Assembly (NCBI RefSeq): GCF_000758705.1
Contig: NZ_CP009287.1
Coordinates: 248,001-312,000, forward strand
Length of the DNA: 64,000 nucleotides
Direction of reading: 5' to 3'
From: Paenibacillus graminis
GTDB lineage: Bacteria; Bacillota; Bacilli; Paenibacillales; Paenibacillaceae
The position numbers and the translations under genes were made by a program. Below the pieces are notes generated by a model. The model saw nothing but the letters and a program-made list of their open reading frames with translations. It did no database searches and was not told where the DNA came from. Positions 1-8,186 of the stretch are shown one piece after another; position 1 is the first letter of the stretch; the number at the start of each line of letters is the position of its first letter.

Positions 1-1
1 G

Positions 2-871
2 ATGACCATCGAAACGAACTTGTCCAGCCGGGCGGTGACCCTGATCCTGCCGCTGAGAGATGTGAAGCTGCCGGCGAATGAAGCGCAGCGCAATGCGTTC
101 CTGGCGCAGCTGGGCATTTTCATCGAGCATACCGATGGCCAGAAAGAAGTCGTAAAAGGAAAAGCGGTCACCTACAAAGAGGGATTGCTGGGGTTGGAAT
201 TCTCCTTAACGAAGTTCAGCACCTTTACAATCATCAATTTCAATAATCAGGCTGCCGCTTCACATGGGTCTTACATTATCGGATTTCCGGACGGCGAATT
301 CAAGCCGGACGAACAAGTAACGCGTGCACAAATGGCGCTAATGATCGCCAGAAATCTGGGGTACGATGCCAATGCGGCTGTAAGCAGTCTTCCTTTCGGG
401 GATGTGGCTGTACGGCATTATGCCGCTGGAGCCATTGCTTTTGTTAACGCGAAGGGTGTGATGAAGGGCGATCCGGACGGACAGTTCCGGGCGGCAACGC
501 CGATTACGAGAGCGGAGATGGCAGCCGTCGCCGCCAATTACATGAAACTTGCAGTATCGGCAGACAGCAAGTCCAGCTTCAACGATACGACCGGACACTG
601 GGCACAATCGGTGATCGAAGCGAACCTGACGGCCGGCCTACTCAAGGGATATCCTGACGGCAGCTTCAAACCGAATGCCTATCTAACCCGGGCTGAAGCT
701 GTGGTAATGGTCAATCAGATGTTTGACCGCGGACCATTGTATGGAGCGGATGCCATCAAGTTCCCGGATGTTTCCGGCAGCCATTGGGCATACCGGGATA
801 TCCAGGAAGCTGTGAATGACCATCAGTACCGGATTGACAGTGAACAGAAGGAACAACTGGTCTCAGAATAA
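2..871 (+). CDS. C-terminal part of an S-layer-homology (SLH) surface protein, 5' end outside the window
   Basis: SLH modules anchor proteins non-covalently to pyruvylated secondary wall polymer on the Gram-positive cell surface. Three full modules are visible at about residues 86-130, 146-190 and 200-245, each with the G-x-PDG-x-F and TRAE/TRAQ signatures (for example TRAQMALMIARNLGY). A final FPDV-SGSHWA stretch near residue 253 looks like the start of a fourth. The first 85 residues end in KFSTFTIINF, the kind of beta-rich segment that precedes SLH repeats in long adhesins or glycanases. No signal peptide is present and the ATG lies at base 2, so this is very probably the tail of a much larger protein. 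What the missing N-terminus does cannot be told. Confidence 0.9.
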   Translation: MTIETNLSSRAVTLILPLRDVKLPANEAQRNAFLAQLGIFIEHTDGQKEVVKGKAVTYKEGLLGLEFSLTKFSTFTIINFNNQAAASHGSYIIGFPDGEFKPDEQVTRAQMALMIARNLGYDANAAVSSLPFGDVAVRHYAAGAIAFVNAKGVMKGDPDGQFRAATPITRAEMAAVAANYMKLAVSADSKSSFNDTTGHWAQSVIEANLTAGLLKGYPDGSFKPNAYLTRAEAVVMVNQMFDRGPLYGADAIKFPDVSGSHWAYRDIQEAVNDHQYRIDSEQKEQLVSE

Positions 872-876
872 ACCAT

Positions 877-912
877 GGGGGTTGCAGGAGAGGTTATTCT
901 CCTTCAACCCCC
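877..912 (+). terminator. Hairpin after the SLH gene
   Basis: GGGGGTTG (877-884) pairs with CAACCCCC (905-912), and AGGAG (886-890) with CTCCT (899-903). There is no T-run after it, so it is a weak or factor-dependent terminator at best. Confidence 0.5.
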
Positions 913-982
913 AAATCATTACAAATTTAAAGTATAATGAAAATACGGTTGTACCGATTTACCCGTTGTGAAGGAGATTCCA

Positions 983-2125
983 ATGAAAGCAATCCTGATT
1001 GACGATGAAGAATTGGCGTTGAAATATTTGGAGCACCAGCTGCTTATGCTCGGCGATTTTGAAATTGCCGGAAAATATACCGACCCGCTGCAGGGGAAAC
1101 AAACAGTGGAAGAGACGGATATCGATATCGTATTTCTGGATATCCATATTCCCGAGCTGAACGGGATCGAGCTGGCTGAAATGCTGTTGGAACGCAAGCC
1201 TTGTCTGCAGGTTGTATTTGTAACGGCATATGATGAATATGCGATTAAAGCGTTTGAGCTCAATGCGCTCGATTATGTGCTAAAACCGGTTCACCTGGAC
1301 CGCCTCAGACTTACGGTTCAGAGATTGAATTCCTACCGGAAGGCCGGCATGGCGGCTTCTTCAACGGCACAGTTCAAAAACTGGAAAATCCTAATGTTCG
1401 ACGACTTCAGGATATACGAAGGAACGCAGGAGCATGCACCGCTTCAGTGGAGAACGGCGAAAGCGCAGGAAATCTTTTATTATCTTCTTCATCATCGCGG
1501 CAAAGTGGTCAGCAAAGCGACTTTAATCGAATTGCTTTGGGCCGATTTTGATTTGAACAGAGCCTATCCGCAGTTATATACCGCTGTTTATCATATCCGA
1601 AGAATGCTTGAGCCCTTTAGCAGAGACCGGATCCTTCTTCAAAACACAGCCGACGGCTATCTGCTGAAGCTGGAAGGGATCTATCTGGACGTCGACGAGT
1701 TTGACCGCTTTGTTAAGGCCGGCTTGGAGCTCTCAAAGGACACGGTGTCTGAATATGAACGCATTCTGAAATTGTTCAAAAGCGAATATCTGGAAGGGTA
1801 TGATTATGTATGGGCAGAGCTTGAAAGGCAGAGATTCCAGCTGCAGTGGATCCGGCTGAAACAGAACCTGGTTCATTGGTATGTGGAGAGCGAAGAGCTG
1901 GAACAAGCGTTCAAGCACATTGAGCATGTTTGCACCCGCTATCCTTTAGAGGAACAGGCGCAGTTATTATATTTACAAATATGCGACCGGATGGGATTTC
2001 ATTTTCTGGTGCAAAGGCAGTATGCGCTGCTGGAGGCGGTTATGGAAGCGGAGCTGTCCGAGAAGCCAAACCAGGAGATTGTGAAATGGTATAAGAATTG
2101 GGAAAAGAAGCGGCAAAAAGGATGA
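983..2125 (+). CDS. Response regulator with SARP-type output (REC + winged helix + BTAD)
   Basis: The receiver domain covers residues 1-120: acidic pair D8/D9 region, phospho-acceptor Asp53 in FLDIHIPELNG, the T in FVTAYDEYA and the K in YVLKP. A winged-helix DNA-binding segment follows (about 130-230, KVVSKATLIELLW, TAVYHIRRML). The end is a tetratricopeptide-like bacterial transcriptional activation domain (about 240-380) typical of SARP regulators. The ATG at 983 is preferred over the GTG at 968 because AAGGAG (971-976) lies 6 bases upstream of it. The next gene, a hybrid histidine kinase, is convergent and ends 10 bases away, so the two are likely partners although not co-transcribed. Target genes are unknown. 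Confidence 0.85.
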   Translation: MKAILIDDEELALKYLEHQLLMLGDFEIAGKYTDPLQGKQTVEETDIDIVFLDIHIPELNGIELAEMLLERKPCLQVVFVTAYDEYAIKAFELNALDYVLKPVHLDRLRLTVQRLNSYRKAGMAASSTAQFKNWKILMFDDFRIYEGTQEHAPLQWRTAKAQEIFYYLLHHRGKVVSKATLIELLWADFDLNRAYPQLYTAVYHIRRMLEPFSRDRILLQNTADGYLLKLEGIYLDVDEFDRFVKAGLELSKDTVSEYERILKLFKSEYLEGYDYVWAELERQRFQLQWIRLKQNLVHWYVESEELEQAFKHIEHVCTRYPLEEQAQLLYLQICDRMGFHFLVQRQYALLEAVMEAELSEKPNQEIVKWYKNWEKKRQKG

Positions 2126-2146
2126 ATCCGGGGATTCATCCTTTTT
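2115..2146. terminator. Bidirectional terminator overlapping two stop codons
   Basis: A perfect inverted repeat: 15-base arms 2115-2129 and 2132-2146, with A-run and T-run built into the arms. It contains the TGA stop of the response regulator (2123-2125) and, on the other strand, the TGA stop of the histidine kinase (2136-2138). Both proteins therefore end in the same residues, QKG. Confidence 0.9.
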
Positions 2147-5100
2147 GGTATGGAATCTGAAAGCTGACCCGGGTTCCCTGCTCCAGCGAGCTTTGAATAT
2201 CCAGACTCTTGCCGAACTGCTGCATCAATCGGCGGTTAATATTTATAAGGCCGATACCGCTGCGGCTGGAGGACCGGTTCGAATGGGTCAAAAGCTGGCT
2301 CAGATAATCCTTGTCCATTCCGTCGCCGTCGTCGACGATTGAAATGTCAACAATTTCGGATAACCTGCGGACGTTGACCGATACAGTTCCGCCCCGGTTT
2401 CGGCTCAAGAGCCCATGCTTAATGGAATTCTCAACCAGAGGCTGGATCGACAAGGGCGGAATGAGAATATCAATCCCGCTTTCGATATTCCACTCTACCG
2501 TTAACCGGCTGCCGAAACGTTCCTTTTCGATATAGACATAGGAACGGACGAGAGAGAGCTCATGCTCAAGGGGGACAAGAGGAGACGCATTCTTGAAATC
2601 AAAGCTTAGGCGCAGGTAGTTGCTGAATTCATCGAGCAGGGTCTGCATTTTATTGAAATCGATCATGCCTAATGCGGCAATGGAGTTCAAAGTGTTAAAC
2701 AGGAAGTGAGGCTGAATTTGCGACTGCAGCCATGCGCTTTCCATTCGCAGACGGTCGTCGATGGAGGTCTTCAGCTGGGTCAATGCCTGCACCCGGGCCT
2801 TTAACTCCCAGGCATCTACAGGCTTTTTGACATAATCATTAGCTCCTACCCGGAATCCGGTTAAGATATCCTCTGTCCGGACTCTGGCCGTTAACAGCAG
2901 GATCGGCAGTTCCGAAAGATTGAACCGCTCGCGGATGAGCTCTGTCAGCTCGTAACCGGACATATGCGGCATCATGACATCCGTAATGACAAGATCGTAC
3001 CGTTGCCGCTTGATTTCCGCGAGCGCCTGTTCCGGACTTGTAGCGGCATCGATCACATATCCTTCCGTTTCCAGCGTTTGGGTAAGCACATTCAGATTCA
3101 CCGCATCGTCATCCACAATCAATATCCTGCACCCGGGTGCTGCAGATGCATAGGATAAGAAGGCCGTTTCAACAGGCATGTCCGCTGTGGCTGCAATCTT
3201 GTCCAAGGATACGGATAAATTCGTTATGGATAACGGATAGACCTCTTCTTCCACAGGGTTGCCTTCCGCTAATGGCAGCGTGAAACGGAAGAGGGTTCTT
3301 TCCCCCAAAGACGATTCCACAGTGATTGTTCCCCCATGAAGCTCCACTAATTGTTTGCAAATACTCAGCCCGAGTCCAAACCCGCCGCTGGCCCGCTTCA
3401 ACTGGTTGTCCGCCTGCTCATAAGGATGGAAAATCTGGAGCAGCGCTTCGTCGGGAATTCCGATTCCGGTATCCTCCACCTGCACCTCTGCCATAAGCCC
3501 CTTTCTTACAGCGCGTACGGTGATGGCGCCTTTATCCGTAAATTTCACCGCATTATGCAGTAAATTGAACAGGATTTGGATCACCCGCTGTTCATCGGCC
3601 TGAACAGCAGGGAAGGCATCGTCAATGTCTGCCCGCAGCCGGATCGGTTTCCCATCCACCATGACCTTAATCATGTCCAGCACACCGGAGATGACCGACT
3701 GCAGCCGGACCGGCCTAAGCTCCAGCGGGATGGTCTGTTCCTTCAGACGGGTGATGTCGATCAGATCGTCCAGCATAAAGCTCATCCGGCTGCTGACTTT
3801 TTTAATGATTTCCACACGTTCCTGCTGCTTCGGATGAACCGGGTGGGTCTGATCATCCAGGATTACCTGCAGCATCGTTGAGATTCCCTGCAGCGGATTG
3901 CGCAGTTCATGCGACGTGTTGACCAGAAATTCATCCTTCCGTTTATCTTCAAGCTGGAGCTTCCCGGCCAGCAGCAACGACTGATCGATTGCGTGGAAGA
4001 ACCGTTTGAACCAGAAGGCAGCAAAGGCAAGCAGGGCGAAAACCAGGTCAAACGGGTAATGAATGAGTTCATTCTCGGATGAAAAGTGCATAAATGCCGC
4101 CCACAGGATATTGACTCCTATGCCAATGCAGGCGAGCAGCAGGAAAATGACATCTTCTTTTTGCTGAATGGCTTTGCGGAGGGCGTGGCTGCCCAGAATG
4201 ACCGAGGCGAGGCCGAGTACAAGCAGTAGTTTGGATGTAGTCTGAATATACGATGATGGGGCTATCAGAATAAACAGGGCATATAGGGTCCAGCAGACGG
4301 CTATAGCGGGCATGGTTGATTTAGGGACATGGGAAGGGAACAGGCTGCTGATCAATAGGCACATGAAGACATTGACACCGATATAGGTGAGATACACAAT
4401 CTTTATCTCCCAGGCATCGCCCATATGGAACCATTGGAAGAGCAGCCTCTCATCGGAAATGAGTACGCTGAACAAGGTGAATATCATAAAAAAAGCGAAG
4501 TAGATCAAGCCTTTGCTGGAGCTCAGGAAATGCAGAACTATGCCGTAGAGGGCATTAATGAAAAGAATGACACAGAGCAGCAGCTGTAGTCCGGCCAGCA
4601 GGGAATTCCGTTGTTGAATGGCATCGGCCGTACCGAAGCGGATCGGTCTTTCAATACCCCCTTTGCCGGCATCATGGGACACCTCAATGACCAGATCCAG
4701 CGTGGCGCTTCCGGCAGGAATGGTTACGGTATAGGGAACGTTTTGCGCCCGATGCGTGCCGGGATCAGAGGACGGATGCCCGGAGGAGGCCAGCAATTGA
4801 CCGTTCACATATACCGATGAGGCATTGCCTATTCTGGATATTTTCATGCCGAGGGTTTGCTTCGTCTCCGGATCGAGCCTGATCAGCAAGCGGTAAGTTC
4901 CATAATGGAATGCTGAGTCATCCTGCGGGAAGTATCCGTCCCATAAATCCGGCACGAATACCTTTTCCGCTGGGGCTGCCTTAACGATTCTATTATCGCT
5001 GCCCGAATCAGAAATCAGCAGAGCTGAGGGGTAGAAGGTCCATTCCCCCTTCAACTGCAGCGTTTGGTGCCCGGTAAAGCTGAAATTCCGCAAGTCCAAT

Positions 5101-5234
5101 ACGCCCTCTTGGGCGGCAGGAGCTTGCGGATAATCCATAGTCTTCAGGTAGTCCATCCATACCAAACGGACAGCGGTGATGAATAATATAAAAACAACGA
5201 TAGCGATAAACGGCCTTTTTAGGATTCCCAGCAT
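2136..5234 (-). CDS. Large hybrid sensor histidine kinase with two transmitter modules
   Basis: This 1032-residue membrane sensor has an N-terminal TM (about 8-25) and an extracellular beta-rich 7TMR-DISM-type sensor (about 45-200). A seven-helix 7TMR-DISM membrane block follows (about 210-415). A classical HisKA transmitter starts near 430, with His442 in NTSHELRNPL, and HATPase_c has FNLLHNAVKFT and GIGIPDEAL/GFGLGLSICK motifs. A receiver domain covers about 705-825 (LVITDVMMPHMSG, then KKPVDAWELK). Last comes a second, LytS/YesM-type kinase (QIQPHFLFNTLNS, HATPase with LVENSIKHG and GIGLININRRL). It is convergent with the SARP-type regulator at 983 and shares its terminator. Signal sensed is unknown; the neighbouring sugar importer is only a hint. 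Confidence 0.88.
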   Translation of the reverse strand: MLGILKRPFIAIVVFILFITAVRLVWMDYLKTMDYPQAPAAQEGVLDLRNFSFTGHQTLQLKGEWTFYPSALLISDSGSDNRIVKAAPAEKVFVPDLWDGYFPQDDSAFHYGTYRLLIRLDPETKQTLGMKISRIGNASSVYVNGQLLASSGHPSSDPGTHRAQNVPYTVTIPAGSATLDLVIEVSHDAGKGGIERPIRFGTADAIQQRNSLLAGLQLLLCVILFINALYGIVLHFLSSSKGLIYFAFFMIFTLFSVLISDERLLFQWFHMGDAWEIKIVYLTYIGVNVFMCLLISSLFPSHVPKSTMPAIAVCWTLYALFILIAPSSYIQTTSKLLLVLGLASVILGSHALRKAIQQKEDVIFLLLACIGIGVNILWAAFMHFSSENELIHYPFDLVFALLAFAAFWFKRFFHAIDQSLLLAGKLQLEDKRKDEFLVNTSHELRNPLQGISTMLQVILDDQTHPVHPKQQERVEIIKKVSSRMSFMLDDLIDITRLKEQTIPLELRPVRLQSVISGVLDMIKVMVDGKPIRLRADIDDAFPAVQADEQRVIQILFNLLHNAVKFTDKGAITVRAVRKGLMAEVQVEDTGIGIPDEALLQIFHPYEQADNQLKRASGGFGLGLSICKQLVELHGGTITVESSLGERTLFRFTLPLAEGNPVEEEVYPLSITNLSVSLDKIAATADMPVETAFLSYASAAPGCRILIVDDDAVNLNVLTQTLETEGYVIDAATSPEQALAEIKRQRYDLVITDVMMPHMSGYELTELIRERFNLSELPILLLTARVRTEDILTGFRVGANDYVKKPVDAWELKARVQALTQLKTSIDDRLRMESAWLQSQIQPHFLFNTLNSIAALGMIDFNKMQTLLDEFSNYLRLSFDFKNASPLVPLEHELSLVRSYVYIEKERFGSRLTVEWNIESGIDILIPPLSIQPLVENSIKHGLLSRNRGGTVSVNVRRLSEIVDISIVDDGDGMDKDYLSQLLTHSNRSSSRSGIGLININRRLMQQFGKSLDIQSSLEQGTRVSFQIPYQKG

Positions 5235-5380
5235 GTTTTTGACTTCAACCTTCGCCTTCTAGATGTGAAATGAACTGCAGTTGGGTCTATTATACTATTC
5301 AGCTGACCCAACAACTATAGAAGGCTGTAAAAAAGCATAAAATCCATTTGGCAGACAGCCCGGCTATGCCCGCCGGTTAT

Positions 5381-6208
5381 TCAACCCTTGACAGCCGAAC
5401 TCGCCACACCTTCAATGATGTATTTCTGTCCAATCAGGAAGACAATAATCATCGGAATAATTCCCGCGGTGGCAGCGGCCATCATGCCGTTGTAGTCCAC
5501 GTTGTTCTCCAGAATGAAGTTTTGCAGACCCAGCGGTACGGTGAACAAGTCATGATCGATTAGGAAGACCAGGGCGTTCTCATAATCATTCCAGTGCCAG
5601 GAAAAGTCAATGATGGCCAGCGTAGCGATCGAGGGTTTGGCCATGGGCAGAATGATCCGGGAGAAGATCCGGAAGTGGCCGGCTCCGTCAATAAAGGCTG
5701 CCTCCGAAATCTCATAAGGCACAGAGAGAAAGAACTGCCGCATCATGAAGACCCCGAAGATGGTGAAAAACCCCGGCAGAATAAGCGCCCAGTGGGTGTT
5801 GTAGATGCCTGCCCAGTCGAACATGATGAATTTGGGCACGAACAGCACCTGAGGCGGTACCATCATCATGGACAGGTACACCATGAACATGGTATCCCGT
5901 CCTCTGAACTGGATTCGTGCGAAGCCGTAGGCGGCGAGTGAGGATAGTGTGACTGCACCAATGGTACTAAGCACTGCAACTTTAAGGGAATTTAAATAAT
6001 AGAGCACGAAACTATTGTCTCCCGTCCATACCTTCACATGATGGCTCCAGTTGAAGTGAACGGGAATCCATTGAATGGGATATTGGAATACTTCGGACGG
6101 GGTCTTGAACGAGGTGCTGATCATCCAGAGGAACGGAACGATCATCACAATGCTCAGGAACAGCATTACAAGCGTGATAACACTTTTATTGAACACAGCT
6201 TTATTCAT
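5381..6208 (-). CDS. Carbohydrate ABC importer permease, MalG/LacG type
   Basis: Inner subunit of a CUT1-type sugar importer in the cytoplasmic membrane. Six hydrophobic helices are visible, and the EAA loop that docks the ATPase reads EAAFIDGAGHFRIFSRIILPMAKPS (residues about 170-195, quoted in part for its EAA-G-P pattern). The C-terminus GVASSAVKG is typical of MalG/AraQ proteins. An AAAGGAGG site precedes the ATG. It follows the partner permease by 13 bases, so the two are co-transcribed. No ATPase gene lies nearby; such systems in Bacillales usually share an MsmX-type ATPase encoded elsewhere. Confidence 0.9.
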   Translation of the reverse strand: MNKAVFNKSVITLVMLFLSIVMIVPFLWMISTSFKTPSEVFQYPIQWIPVHFNWSHHVKVWTGDNSFVLYYLNSLKVAVLSTIGAVTLSSLAAYGFARIQFRGRDTMFMVYLSMMMVPPQVLFVPKFIMFDWAGIYNTHWALILPGFFTIFGVFMMRQFFLSVPYEISEAAFIDGAGHFRIFSRIILPMAKPSIATLAIIDFSWHWNDYENALVFLIDHDLFTVPLGLQNFILENNVDYNGMMAAATAGIIPMIIVFLIGQKYIIEGVASSAVKG

Positions 6209-6221
6209 GGCCGCTCCTCCT

Positions 6222-7103
6222 TTAGTAGTGAACCCAGCGTTTTTGACCCAGCCATTGGACGACGGTGAAGATCATGATGATGACGAACAGCGCCCAGGAC
6301 ACGGCGGATGCATAGCCCATTTCGTAGTAGCGGAAGGCATTCTGGTAAATAAACAGGGACAATACGGTGGTGCTGTTCCCCGGTCCGCCCTGCGTGATCG
6401 CCTGAATAATCCCGAACTGCTTAATCGACATAATAAGTCCGGTAATCAGCAGCAGGAAGGTCGTGGGACTGACCAGGGGCCACAGGATGCTGCGGACGGT
6501 CTGCCAGGTGCGGGCCCCGTCGATTTTGGCCGCTTCCAGCAGTTCGCCGGATACCTCCTGCAGCGCAGCCAGATAGATGATCATATTGTAGCCGAGCATG
6601 AACCAGACCCAGATGATATCAATGGCATACATGGAAGATTCCATGGTAGACAGCCATCCGGGAGGGTGGGCAATGCCGATGGCCCGCAGGATGCCGTTGA
6701 TAGGGCCGTTATTCGGCTGGAACAGGAGCATCCAGACAAAGGCAACGGCGACCCCGCTGGTAATGTAGGGCATGAAATACAGCGCCCGCAGCAGTTTTTT
6801 CAAATATACAGAACGGTTGAGAACTACTGCCACAATGAAGGCGAGTCCAATGGATACAGGTACGGACAACAGGAACATCAGGGTGTTCTTGATGGCAATA
6901 TAGAATACTTCATCGCCCAGCATTCTTTGAATGTTGTCCAGGCCTACAAAATTTGTGTCGGGACTCATAAACTTGTAGTCTGTGAACATCAGATAAAAAG
7001 AATAGATGGCAGGTATAATAAAAAATAGAATCACGCCAATCATATTGGGCCCGATAAACAAATAGCCCAGATGCTGCTGCCGTTTCATCCAAGATGTTTT
7101 CAC
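6222..7103 (-). CDS. Carbohydrate ABC importer permease, MalF/LacF type
   Basis: First permease of the sugar importer, with about six membrane helices starting at residue 12. The ATPase-contact loop contains EAAKIDGARTWQTVRSI followed by LPLVSP-like WPLVSPT. The start is GTG at 7103 (residues MKTSWMKRQQ), with AGGAG about 9 bases upstream. The MalG-type gene follows directly. The transporter lies downstream of a YesM/YesN sensor pair and a solute-binding lipoprotein on the same strand, the usual Paenibacillus arrangement in which the sensor pair controls the importer. Substrate cannot be read from the sequence. Confidence 0.9.
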   Translation of the reverse strand: MKTSWMKRQQHLGYLFIGPNMIGVILFFIIPAIYSFYLMFTDYKFMSPDTNFVGLDNIQRMLGDEVFYIAIKNTLMFLLSVPVSIGLAFIVAVVLNRSVYLKKLLRALYFMPYITSGVAVAFVWMLLFQPNNGPINGILRAIGIAHPPGWLSTMESSMYAIDIIWVWFMLGYNMIIYLAALQEVSGELLEAAKIDGARTWQTVRSILWPLVSPTTFLLLITGLIMSIKQFGIIQAITQGGPGNSTTVLSLFIYQNAFRYYEMGYASAVSWALFVIIMIFTVVQWLGQKRWVHY

Positions 7104-7272
7104 ATCAGTTCACTCCTCTTCTTCATTTGCTTCTTCCTGTCAAGCATAACAAGCGGAATGAAAGCGGTTAAGGAACAAAACCTCCGACTTCATGCTACAG
7201 AAGTATACATTTGCGCCAGGCGGCTGCACGGCCCATTCGTAGTTTTGTTCTATTTTCTATGTGCACACCAAA

Positions 7273-7303
7273 ACAGCGGCCTTCCTGTATGGAAAGCCGC
7301 TGT
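7273..7303 (-). terminator. Terminator after the AraC-type response regulator
   Basis: ACAGCGGC (7273-7280) pairs with GCCGCTGT (7296-7303), extended by CTTCC/GGAAAG. Read on the minus strand it follows the regulator stop and is followed by TTTT. It separates the sensor pair from the permease genes. Confidence 0.7.
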
Positions 7304-7328
7304 CTGTACAGCCGGGTGAAGTCAAGGC

Positions 7329-8156
7329 TCAGATGGTCATGGGTTCGGGTTTGCTTTTTTGATTCTGCCTGTACTGGCTTGGCGTTTGTGCGGTCAGGCG
7401 CTTGAATATTTTGATAAAATAATTATCGTTTACGAAGCCCACCCGGTTGCCAATCTCATATACGGGCAGGTCGGAATGGCACAGATACTGAATCGCCTGA
7501 TTCACGCGCACCCGGTGCAGGTAATGGATTAGCGTTTGCCCGGTTTTCTTTTTGAACAAGGTGCTGACATAATTTTCACCCATCATGACATATTGGGACA
7601 TCGATTTCACGGTAATATCCTCCGGGTAATGGACATGGATATACTGCAGAATTTTCTGAATCTCCGGATGGGAAGTGACTTCTTCATGGAGAAGCGGCTG
7701 CAGCCCTTTGGTGCTCCGCTCATCGGTTCCGGTTTTCTCCTGTACCGGGGCAGGACTACTGCCGCGCTTATCACCGTCCTTCAGCAGCTCATTGCTGATT
7801 TTGCGCAGCGTTTCCCGCAGCGAATTCACACTCATGGACAGCTTCAAAATGTAATTCGAAGCCCCGTATTCCATCGCCTGCCGGACATATTCAAAATCGC
7901 TCATGCAAGTGAGCATTACAAAACGGGAGCCATAGCCTTCTTCCCGGGTTCTTCTAAGCAGCTCAACGCCATCCATTTCAGGCATAATGATATCCGTAAT
8001 TACCAGGTCGGGTACATCCCGCCGGATCATATCGAGGGCTTCTGCGCCGTTTCCTGCCTCTCCGCAAACCGTGAAACCGAGTTCTTCCCAGGCGATGATC
8101 TCCCGCACAGACTCCCGTACAAAAACTTCATCTTCAACCAGCAATACTTTCCACAT
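7329..8156 (-). CDS. YesN-type response regulator (REC + AraC HTH)
   Basis: Receiver domain residues 1-120: acidic E8/D9, phospho-acceptor Asp55 in LVITDIIMPEMDG, and K104 region LKLS. A linker of about 50 residues follows, then a C-terminal AraC/XylS double helix-turn-helix (about 170-265) with MGENYVSTLFKKKTGQ and IKIFKRLTAQTPSQYR. It lies 30 bases downstream of the YesM-type kinase and is surely its partner. These pairs generally activate the adjacent sugar importer when the external sugar is sensed. The ATG start is preceded by GGGAGG (rev) in the short intergenic gap. Confidence 0.93.
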   Translation of the reverse strand: MWKVLLVEDEVFVRESVREIIAWEELGFTVCGEAGNGAEALDMIRRDVPDLVITDIIMPEMDGVELLRRTREEGYGSRFVMLTCMSDFEYVRQAMEYGASNYILKLSMSVNSLRETLRKISNELLKDGDKRGSSPAPVQEKTGTDERSTKGLQPLLHEEVTSHPEIQKILQYIHVHYPEDITVKSMSQYVMMGENYVSTLFKKKTGQTLIHYLHRVRVNQAIQYLCHSDLPVYEIGNRVGFVNDNYFIKIFKRLTAQTPSQYRQNQKSKPEPMTI

Positions 8157-8186
8157 GAATGATTACCTCCCGGTGTATAGGATGTA

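Noticed and set aside
6075..7028. 317-residue plus-strand frame across both permease genes
   Set aside because: It lies opposite two clear permeases, has hydrophilic low-complexity sequence and no ribosome site; a shadow frame.
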